A DNA stretch of 64,000 nt from Bacteroidota bacterium. Lineage in GTDB: Bacteria; Bacteroidota; Bacteroidia; NS11-12g; UBA955. The notes under the pieces are model-generated. The model did no database searches. It saw only the letters and a list, made by a program, of their open reading frames with translations, and was not told the DNA's origin. Shown piece by piece: positions 48,190 through 56,800 of the stretch. The DNA lies in assembly GCA_018333525.1 (NCBI GenBank), contig JAGXTF010000077.1, forward strand, positions 1 through 64,000, written 5' to 3'. How positions within the stretch are numbered: the first letter of the stretch is position 1; each line of letters starts with the position of its first letter. The translations under genes and the position numbers were made by a program.

Positions 48190-49610
48190 AATTGGAACAG
48201 GTGAAATACGCGTATTTTTTGGGAATCGGTGGAATTGGAATGAGCGCTATAGCGCGTTATTTCAACAGTATTGGAATTGAAGTTTGTGGTTACGACAAAA
48301 CACCCTCAGACCTTACAATTGAACTGGAAAAAGAAGGAATACAAATACATTTCGAAGAAAATATCCGCGCCATTCCGTCTAAATTTATTGCAGAAAAAGA
48401 AAAAACCTTATTCATTTATACACCGGCAATTCCATCCACCCATAAAGAACTGGTATACCTCCTACAACAGGAATTTACGTTGTTTAAGCGAAGTGAAATA
48501 TTGGGAATTATTTCCAGAGATGCTTTCTGTATTGCAGTTGCCGGAACGCACGGAAAAACAACTACAAGCACCATGATTGCGCATATTTTGTATGAAGCCG
48601 ATATTAATTTCGTAGCATTTTTAGGTGGCATTTCAGCAAACTATAACAGCAATTACCTGAATAAGACAGATGGTACATCCTTATTCCCAGATAAAAATAT
48701 CGTGGTTCTGGAGGCCGATGAATTTGACAGAAGTTTTCACAGGCTGAATCCGGATATTGCTGTAATCACAGCAATTGATCCCGACCATTTGGATATTTAT
48801 CACAGTGCAGAAGCATTTCGAAAAGCATTTATTGAATTTACGCACAAAATCAAACGCAATGGAAAATTGGTATATCAATATACCCTTTCGGAAAATCTGA
48901 ATTCCGGGATATCGAATTACACCTATGGTATAACTACAGATTCTAATGTCAATTTTAGAAGCAGGTTTGAAGGTGTAAAAAATGGTTATTTCACTTTCAA
49001 TTACCAAAGTACAACAGAAGATGAAGACAGCATTGCAGATAGGGAAGTAACCGGAATTACCTGTGGTTTGCCCGGCTTCCACAATATAGAAAATGCAACC
49101 GCTGCCATAGGAGTTTGTTTGGATATTTTGCATCTGGATCGTTATGATGTGAAAAATGGAATTAAAAGTTTTCTGGGTGTTAAACGCAGATTTGAATTTA
49201 TTTTTCGAAATGACGATTATGTGGTGATTGATGATTACGCCCATCATCCACAGGAATTGGAAGCAATCATTTCATCTGTAAAAGAACTTTACCCGAATAA
49301 AAAAATTACGGGAATTTTTCAGCCACATTTGTTTACCAGAACCCGGGACTTTGCAGATGGATTTGGCAAAAGTCTCAGCATGCTGGATGAATTAATATTA
49401 ATGGAAATTTATCCTGCAAGGGAGTTGCCAATTGAAGGAATAGACTCGGAATGGTTGATGCAGAAAGTACAAACACCCAAACAACTTATGGACACAGATT
49501 CCATAATAAAGAAAATAAAAACAGAGAAACCTGAGTTATTACTCATACTCGGGGCTGGAGATATTGATAGGTTGGTTCCTAAAATCAGGGAGGTATATGC
49601 AACTTTTTAA
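48186..49610 (+). CDS. murC: UDP-MurNAc-L-alanine ligase MurC
   Basis: The 474-residue Mur ligase has the N-terminal motif GIGGIGMSAIARYF, the ATP loop GTHGKTTTS (about 119-127), and the C-terminal DDYAHHPQE motif. It adds the first amino acid, L-alanine, to UDP-MurNAc. Its ATG overlaps the murG stop. The ftsQ gene begins 14 bp before its stop. Confidence 0.96.
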   Translation: MKLEQVKYAYFLGIGGIGMSAIARYFNSIGIEVCGYDKTPSDLTIELEKEGIQIHFEENIRAIPSKFIAEKEKTLFIYTPAIPSTHKELVYLLQQEFTLFKRSEILGIISRDAFCIAVAGTHGKTTTSTMIAHILYEADINFVAFLGGISANYNSNYLNKTDGTSLFPDKNIVVLEADEFDRSFHRLNPDIAVITAIDPDHLDIYHSAEAFRKAFIEFTHKIKRNGKLVYQYTLSENLNSGISNYTYGITTDSNVNFRSRFEGVKNGYFTFNYQSTTEDEDSIADREVTGITCGLPGFHNIENATAAIGVCLDILHLDRYDVKNGIKSFLGVKRRFEFIFRNDDYVVIDDYAHHPQELEAIISSVKELYPNKKITGIFQPHLFTRTRDFADGFGKSLSMLDELILMEIYPARELPIEGIDSEWLMQKVQTPKQLMDTDSIIKKIKTEKPELLLILGAGDIDRLVPKIREVYATF

Positions 49611-50439
49611 AAGGATTTCAGGATCCAGAACCTGGTTATTAATTGTAATTGTTATGGCTGTAATCATTATTGGAATCATCTGGGGATCTCTGCAGTTTTC
49701 AGGGAAAAACAGAACCATTACTGCATTACAAATTACGATGAAACCCGATACTGGAAATTACTTTATTTCCAAACAGGATGTATCAGATATGGTTGTAAAA
49801 ATCAGTGGAAATCCTATTGGAAAACCGCTTAGTAAAATCAATTTGGCGCGAATGGAAAGTATATTGAGGAAATGGCCATATCTGGAAAAAGTGCAGGTTT
49901 TTGCGGGTCTGGATGGAGTGCTAAAAATTCAGGTTGTACAAAGAATTCCCGTATTACGGGTTATGAATAATTCATTTGAAACATTTTTTATTGATTCCAC
50001 CGGAACCAAAATCCCCTATCATCCTGTGCCTGGAATTGCCCCACCTGATGTAATTGTGGCAAATGGTAACATTACAGAAAAATTTAATGACTCCAATAAA
50101 GTACACAGTAAGGAATTGACCGAATTATTGGCAGTTGCAAAATTTATTCGGAACAATTCCGTGTGGAACGCACAATTTGAACAATGCTATGTAGATAACT
50201 ACGGAGACATAATATTGATTCCCCGCATTGGAAAGCATAGCATTGTTATAGGAAGTTCCGAGAACCTACCCCAAAAGATGGAAAACCTGCGCGTATTCTA
50301 CGAGAAGGGGCTAAGAAACATAGGATGGGATACATACTCAAGTATCAGTCTGAAATTTCAGGATCAGGTGGTAGCAACCCGGAATGCCAAACAAACTGAA
50401 CACAAAACAAAAGAACATGTCCAAATTCCGCAACACTGA
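49597..50439 (+). CDS. ftsQ: Cell division protein FtsQ
   Basis: I choose ATG 49597 (280 residues). The alternative upstream start at 49564 adds 11 residues that are a shadow of murC. A cytoplasmic basic tail is followed by one TM helix (about 14-33, WLLIVIVMAVIIIGIIWGSL). A POTRA-like domain (about 46-115) and a beta domain complete the protein. Its position before ftsA and ftsZ supports the call, since FtsQ sequence is poorly conserved in Bacteroidota. Confidence 0.85.
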   Translation: MQLFKRISGSRTWLLIVIVMAVIIIGIIWGSLQFSGKNRTITALQITMKPDTGNYFISKQDVSDMVVKISGNPIGKPLSKINLARMESILRKWPYLEKVQVFAGLDGVLKIQVVQRIPVLRVMNNSFETFFIDSTGTKIPYHPVPGIAPPDVIVANGNITEKFNDSNKVHSKELTELLAVAKFIRNNSVWNAQFEQCYVDNYGDIILIPRIGKHSIVIGSSENLPQKMENLRVFYEKGLRNIGWDTYSSISLKFQDQVVATRNAKQTEHKTKEHVQIPQH

Positions 50440-51820
50440 TACAAATCATCCACATATGACGGTTAAGAACGATATTATTGTAGGTCTCGACATCGGCACA
50501 ACAAAAGTGTGTGCGATTGTTGGCCAGTTGGCCGAAAACGGCAAAATCAACGTATTGGGTATGGGCAAAGCACCCAGCCTGGGAGGCGTTTCCCGTGGTA
50601 TGGTAGCCAATATCAGCAGGGCTGAAGCTGCAATCCGTGCTGCAGTGGAAGAAGCACAGCGACAGAGCCAGGTCGATATTAAAACGGTATTTGTGGGAAT
50701 TGCAGGGCATCACATAAAAAGTATGCAACATCGCGGTACCTTATCGCGCAAAAATGCATTTGAAGAAATCACGCAGGATGAGTTGGATAAATTGGAAAGC
50801 GATATGGAAAATCTGGCCCTGGAACCCGGGCTTGAAATCATCCATGTATTGCCCCAGGAATACAGAATTGATGAAGAAGAAGGAGTAAAGGATCCGGTAG
50901 GAAGAATGGGCGTACGTGTGGAATGCAATTACCATATTGTAACCGGTCAAACGCAGGCAGCAAGACATATTATAATGGCTGTAAGACGCGCTGGATTGGA
51001 AGTTGCAGATTTGGTTGTAGAACCATTCGCATCTTCTGCAGCCGTATTATCTGAACCTGAAATGGAAGCCGGTGTTGCGTTGGTAGATATTGGTGGAGGT
51101 ACCACAGATATTTGCATTTTTGAAGATGGATTTATTCGCCATACTGCAATTATTCCAATTGGAGGTGATCGAGTAACCAAGGATATTCAGGAAGCTTTTG
51201 GAATTATGAAGGAGCAGGCCGAAATAGTGAAAGTAAATTACGGCAGCTGCTATCCTACAGAATCCATGAAAAATCAGGTTGTGGTTGTTCCGGGATTGCC
51301 AGGCAGAAAGCCAAAAGAAATTTCACTGTTCAGTATTGCTCAGGTAATTCAGGCACGTATGATGGATATAATCGAAAAAGTAGATTATGAAGTGGAACTT
51401 TCAGGTATTCGAAATAAACTGGGTGGTGGTATGGTGTTGACCGGTGGTGGTTCTGCCATGCAGAATATTGCGCAGTTATTTACCTTTCACACCGGTATGG
51501 AAATTCACATAGGAATGCCCAGTCAAAAACTGGCAAAAGGAATGGTGGAAGAAGTAAGAAATCCGATGTACTCCACAGGTATTGGTTTGGTGTTAAAAGG
51601 ATTTGAAACTTCACAAAAATTAAATCTGCCCGGTAATGAATTAATTCCTAAAAAAGAAGAACCAAAAGTGGCAGAAACCAGACGTGAAAAAGTAAAAGAA
51701 AAAGTTGCAGATGGAAATAAAAAACCGGGATTTGCATCCAACATTTTTACCGGAAATTGGGGTCTTTTCAAAGGCTTTAATGAATGGATGAAAGACGGTG
51801 AAGATTTTAACGAAGATTAA
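50417..51820 (+). CDS. ftsA: Cell division protein FtsA
   Basis: The actin-like ATPase has the phosphate-1 motif VGLDIGTTKVCAIVG (about residues 22-36 from ATG 50417), the 1C/SHS2 domain, the phosphate-2 motif VALVDIGGGTTDI, and the adenosine motif GMVLTGGGSAM. The C-terminus (GLFKGFNEWMKDGE) is an amphipathic helix that should bind the membrane. It tethers FtsZ. Either ATG 50417 (467 residues) or ATG 50456 (454 residues) could be the start: the first overlaps ftsQ by 23 bp, the second follows it by 16 bp. Confidence 0.93.
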   Translation: MSKFRNTDTNHPHMTVKNDIIVGLDIGTTKVCAIVGQLAENGKINVLGMGKAPSLGGVSRGMVANISRAEAAIRAAVEEAQRQSQVDIKTVFVGIAGHHIKSMQHRGTLSRKNAFEEITQDELDKLESDMENLALEPGLEIIHVLPQEYRIDEEEGVKDPVGRMGVRVECNYHIVTGQTQAARHIIMAVRRAGLEVADLVVEPFASSAAVLSEPEMEAGVALVDIGGGTTDICIFEDGFIRHTAIIPIGGDRVTKDIQEAFGIMKEQAEIVKVNYGSCYPTESMKNQVVVVPGLPGRKPKEISLFSIAQVIQARMMDIIEKVDYEVELSGIRNKLGGGMVLTGGGSAMQNIAQLFTFHTGMEIHIGMPSQKLAKGMVEEVRNPMYSTGIGLVLKGFETSQKLNLPGNELIPKKEEPKVAETRREKVKEKVADGNKKPGFASNIFTGNWGLFKGFNEWMKDGEDFNED

Positions 51821-51838
51821 ATAAAGAAAATAAAAAAT

Positions 51839-53158
51839 ATGCCGAATAATTTTGAACCGGATTTGGTAAAAATGGCTGGCTCTATCATCAAAGTAATTGG
51901 TGTTGGAGGAGGTGGGAGCAATGCTGTCAACCACATGTTTCGCCAGGGAATTGAAGGTGTTGAATTCTTTGTTTGCAACACCGATGCTCAGGCGTTGATT
52001 GATAGTCCGGTTGCCAATAAACTGCAACTGGGAATCCAACTCACTGAAGGACTTGGAGCAGGCAGTGAACCAGAACAAGGACGTAAGGCGGCCATGGAAA
52101 GCGTGGGTCAGATTACGGACATTTTGAGAAACAATACCAAAATGGCTTTTATTACTGCAGGCATGGGCGGCGGAACCGGAACAGGTGCAGCACCGGTGGT
52201 TGCCAAAATCGCAAAAGAACTTGGCATTCTCACCGTTGGTATTGTAACTATTCCTTTTGAAGATGAAGGTCCGGAACGTATCAAACAAGCCACGCAAGGA
52301 GTGAATGATTTGCGCCCGAATGTGGATGCACTACTTACCATTTGTAACGACAGAATTGTAGATATTTATGGAGATCTTCCCATAACCCAGGCATTTTCCA
52401 GAGCAGATGATATTCTATGCACAGCGGCAAAAGGAATCGCAGAAATCATTACCAAAGCAGGAATGTTAAATGTGGATTTTAAGGATGTGCAAACGGCAAT
52501 GACCAACAGTGGAAGAGCGATTATGGGCACCGGAATTGCCAAAGGAACTGACCGCGCAGAACAAGCAGTACAAGCAGCATTGGATAGTCCTTTGCTCGAC
52601 AATACCAGAATAGTTGGAGCAAAACATGTATTGGTAAATTTCACATACGGAACTACCGAACCTTTATTAAGTGAAACCAGTAAGGTAAAAAAATACCTGC
52701 AGGCGGAAGCGGGAAATACCGCACATTTAAAAATGGGAATTACCCATGATATGCGACTGGGAGACGAAATTGCTATTACAGTAATTGCAACAGGTTTTGA
52801 GGTACAAAACACATTGAATTTAAATCCGGAAATTCCGGTTGCCAATTCATTACCTGTAAATGAAGTACTTGAAAATCCTTACGGCCAGGCACCTGTGCCG
52901 CTGATGGATGAACCGGAACATGGCGAAGAGGCATTTCGTGAAATTCTCCGCAGCAGTAATAATGAGAATAAAAGAAACAACAGGGAAAAAGAATTGGACA
53001 ACATGTCCGTACCTGCATATTTAAGAAGAAATGTGCAGTTGATTCAGGCGCCTAAAAGCGATAACAATCAGGTTGCGCGTCATCAAATTGGTGAAATCAC
53101 CGAAGAAAATGACCAGCAAATTCAAAAAAATAAGTTCCTTCACGACAACGTGGATTGA
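51839..53158 (+). CDS. ftsZ: Cell division GTPase FtsZ
   Basis: The 439-residue tubulin homologue has the nucleotide motifs [12 protein letters not shown] (about 21-32) and GGGTGTG (110-116). The T7 loop region containing NVDFKDV is also present. The C-terminal tail carries the FtsA-binding peptide VPAYLRRN (about 390-397), followed by an extra segment of about 40 residues ending NKFLHDNVD. That extra end is a Bacteroidota-type extension beyond the usual conserved peptide. It is the last gene of the cluster, 18 bp after ftsA, and is followed by a strong terminator. Confidence 0.97.
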   Translation: MPNNFEPDLVKMAGSIIKVIGVGGGGSNAVNHMFRQGIEGVEFFVCNTDAQALIDSPVANKLQLGIQLTEGLGAGSEPEQGRKAAMESVGQITDILRNNTKMAFITAGMGGGTGTGAAPVVAKIAKELGILTVGIVTIPFEDEGPERIKQATQGVNDLRPNVDALLTICNDRIVDIYGDLPITQAFSRADDILCTAAKGIAEIITKAGMLNVDFKDVQTAMTNSGRAIMGTGIAKGTDRAEQAVQAALDSPLLDNTRIVGAKHVLVNFTYGTTEPLLSETSKVKKYLQAEAGNTAHLKMGITHDMRLGDEIAITVIATGFEVQNTLNLNPEIPVANSLPVNEVLENPYGQAPVPLMDEPEHGEEAFREILRSSNNENKRNNREKELDNMSVPAYLRRNVQLIQAPKSDNNQVARHQIGEITEENDQQIQKNKFLHDNVD

Positions 53159-53184
53159 ATATAACACCGGAGCTTTTACAATGA

Positions 53185-53211
53185 AAAGGGGCCTTTAAAG
53201 GCCCTTTTTTT
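53185..53211. terminator. Bidirectional terminator after ftsZ
   Basis: The inverted repeat GGGCC-TTTAAA-GGCCC (53189-53204) has T-runs on both strands (TTTTTTT on plus, TTTT on minus). It lies 26 bp after ftsZ and just past the stop of the convergent gene, so it ends the division cluster and the minus-strand unit. Confidence 0.9.
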
Positions 53212-53890
53212 ATTGGGACCAAAAATATTGCGCAACAGCAAATGCGCCATAAGTATTGCTCTTTTTCGATTCATTTCTTAGAAATGTTCTCGCGTTTATC
53301 ATGAAGTAAAAACGCAATGTATTATCCGAACGCATATCGAAATCACTACCTATTTTTATGCAACCTCCAATATTCATTTTGGCAAAATCCGCACGCTCCG
53401 AATATTCATATGCAAGTGTGCTGTCAACATTATTGTTTCGCTTGCGTTCCAGGTTTTTTTGAATGATGATACCCGGATCAAAGGAAAATCCCATAAACCA
53501 TTTCTGACTTCTCGGCGAAAAATAATGGTTAAATTCCAGGGGGGTCTGAATGCTGATTTCACTTATAGAATAGCGCGCATCCGGGGCAAGGGCAACAGGA
53601 TTTTCCTGTTCAGAAAAATTCCAGCGTTGTTGCATAAAATTCAAACTGATTCCCACATTCTGCCGCTCAGTTACAAACTTGTAATAAGACATTCCAAACA
53701 AGGATGAAGCTCCGGGTCCCCTTCGAAACATATTCTGTTTAAAATCAGCTCTGTTTCCACTGGATAAACCAAAACCAACTTGCGGGCCATACATGGAATA
53801 TGTAGATAAATAGACCCCTTTATGCCCTTGTGCGTGCACATCATGGACTGTACAAAACCAAAGAATAATAATTGCAAAAAAGGTTCTCAT
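53210..53890 (-). CDS. Outer-membrane beta-barrel protein of unknown function
   Basis: The 226-residue product has a signal peptide (about 1-20, ending VHAQG). Alternating amphipathic strands follow and it ends in AVAQYFWSQ, consistent with an 8- to 10-strand porin-like barrel of the OmpA/PorT-like class. It does not show the PorP/SprF signature found next to many T9SS substrates. Its start overlaps the stop of the large protease gene by 4 bp, so both are translated from one message. A partner role for the protease or its surface attachment is inferred. Confidence 0.75.
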   Translation of the reverse strand: MRTFFAIIILWFCTVHDVHAQGHKGVYLSTYSMYGPQVGFGLSSGNRADFKQNMFRRGPGASSLFGMSYYKFVTERQNVGISLNFMQQRWNFSEQENPVALAPDARYSISEISIQTPLEFNHYFSPRSQKWFMGFSFDPGIIIQKNLERKRNNNVDSTLAYEYSERADFAKMNIGGCIKIGSDFDMRSDNTLRFYFMINARTFLRNESKKSNTYGAFAVAQYFWSQ

Positions 53891-56800
53891 TCTGTAATAT
53901 AAATGTAACCCGATCTCATAAATTCTCTTCCCTGATTCTCATACCTGCTTTTGATTTTCATAATACAGTAATAGGAGCCGTTGGGTACACGCTCACCTTT
54001 TACATTTCCATCCCATTTGAAAAAAGGATTCGTGCTTTCAAAAACCAGATTTCCCCAGCGGTTATAAATCATTACTTTAAATGCATCTACCGGACAATCC
54101 CATACCACTGAAAATGAATCATTCAAGCCCGGACTTCTTCCCGGAGAGAAACTATTTGGTACGTGTACGGGACAGCTGCAATCTTTATCCTTAACAACAA
54201 TTTCATCACTTGTACTTCCACATTTATTCACCAATTGCACCAGGTATTTTCCACCCTGAATAATATCTATATCATTGGTTACTTTTCCATTATTCCACAG
54301 GTAGCTGGTAGTCGGAAATACAGGAGATGAAACACGTAATGTATCCCCGAGGCATATGGTGGTATCATTTGGCAGAAGTACCCATGGTGTAGCTAAAGTA
54401 TCAAAAAAGATGCTGTCTGAAACCGCGCATTTTCCATTGGTCATTCGCAAATAATATTTTCCTATATCTGTGATATTTCTCGATTTTCCGGTGCTCGAAT
54501 CATCCCACAAATATGCAGAGATTGGAATTTTTACATTTTGAGGGTTTAACACATATGGAATATTTTTCGCGCAAATTATGGTATCATTTCCCAAAGAAAA
54601 TGTTGGTGAAATATCCACTTTTAATTGAATAGAATCGCGATTTATACAAACACCTGATTTGGCTTCCAGCCAATAAATTCCGGAACCAGATACGGTTCTG
54701 CTGATATTTAATGTACCATCATCCCATTGGTAATTTGAAGCATTGGTTATGGCCGGTATCCGGTATGGAAGTAAGGGCTCACAAATTGCAGTATCCGGGC
54801 CCAGGGTAACCACAGGCATGGAATCTGCCCTAATTATTATGGTATCAGAATAAACACAAGCTCCATTGCTTCTTTGCAACCAAAAAGCACCCCCATTTGC
54901 AATCCAATGATTCCGGTTTGTAGAACTATCCTCCCATAAATAAGTTCCCGAATTTACTTTTTCACTTAGCGGAATTAATTCAAGTGGCAAATTCGAATTA
55001 CAAAGAATCGTGTCTGCAGACAATTTAAAATATGGAACAGAATCGGAAATAATTTCTATGGAATCACTCTGAAAACAATTTCCGGTGCGAGTTTCCAACC
55101 AGTAATTTCCGGATTTTAACACTATAATTTGTGCCGTTTTTTCACCGGTATTCCATTGATATTCCGCTGCAATTAAATTGCTCTTTAATAATATAGAATC
55201 GGTCTCACAAATGGATGTATCCCTTCCAATATTGAGAAGATTCGATTTATTGCTGGATATATTAATAGTATCCATTGCAATACATCCCCTGTCTGATTTC
55301 ACCTTCAGTATATATTGGATTGGAGCATTTACATATGCTGTGGGATCCGCCTGACCGGGTGAACTCAATCCACTTCCCGGGCTCCATGTATACACATTTC
55401 TGCCCAACGCGAAACCACCTAACTCCAAAGTATCCGGGAAACAAACTGCTGTATCATTACCTGCAAATGCCACTGGTGTGCGATAAATGGTATAAACACT
55501 AACCGCAGTATCTACCCGACAAAAATCATTCATTATAAGTGTTATCGTTTGTTTTCCGGTACCGGAAAACACCACTTTTGGCGGTTGAAAACCCTTGTAA
55601 CTGCTGATATTGGCTCCGGTAAATTTCCATTCAAATGTAGCCCCCGGATTGAAAATGGAAACATTCAGAAATTGAATGCTATCCATACTGCAAATATTTT
55701 CTTTATCTATAATAAAACGCGCCCAACTACTGCAACAATTTGTATTTACAGAAATGGTTACAGAATCATAGGCCACATTTCCATGAAAATCTGTAATATT
55801 TACATAATAGGTTGTTTTTTTTCTGGGTGCGAAAAAAGGGCTTGAAGACGTAATACTGCTGATATGTTCGTTTGGTGTCCAAAAATAAAAGTACGGATCT
55901 TCACCACAATCCAATTGCATTTTTCCGATGCGAACACTATCCCCGATACAAATCATGGTATCCGGTAACATTTTTGTAATTCGGAATGAATCGGAAGAAA
56001 AATATATTTTGGTTGCAGTATCCAAACAGGTGAATTTCCCCTGCCTGCTCAACACCACAAGTGTAACTGTGTCAATACCGTTATTTTTATATTTATGGGT
56101 AATATTTGCTCCACTTCCAACACTTCCATCACCGAAATCCCATTGCCAGCTTTCCAGATTGTAACCCGCATTATCCACGGATTTATCTGTGAATTCAACC
56201 GGTTTACCGGTACATGTAGGACGGATTTCAAAATCCGCTTTCAATTTACAAGCCCGTTTGGTTGTGGAATCAAATTTGGATTTGCAGATATAGGAAATGG
56301 ATGGTGTATAACTGGATTGGGTAAAAGACGGGTTTTGGGTAGCAGTAAAATTCTGGCTGCTATAGGTTACAGAACTCACATTGATGGAAACAGATGTTAC
56401 ACTTACAGTGGCGTTAGCTGAATGGCAAAATCCTTTTAGGGAACAGCCCATACGACCAAAATAAATTTGATTATTCCCTGTTCCTGATTCACTACCTGCA
56501 TAATACACACCATCGTCATAATTGCGATAAATTGCATTTACACGTTCGGTTGCACTTGCACCCACCAGTTCAGATTTTAATAAATTTCCGGAAGAATCAA
56601 TTTGTAACAAAAATCCATCCCCGGATTTGGAATTGGTTGGTCCTGTTAATATAAATTTATCTCCAATGCGAATTGCATCAGAAAACCCTCCTGTACCAAT
56701 TGTATATTTATTCCAGAAAACCACATTTCCCGAATAATCGATTTTTGCAGCAAACAATTCCTGTGTTTGTGTGGATCCACCTGTATAATCATTCATGACT

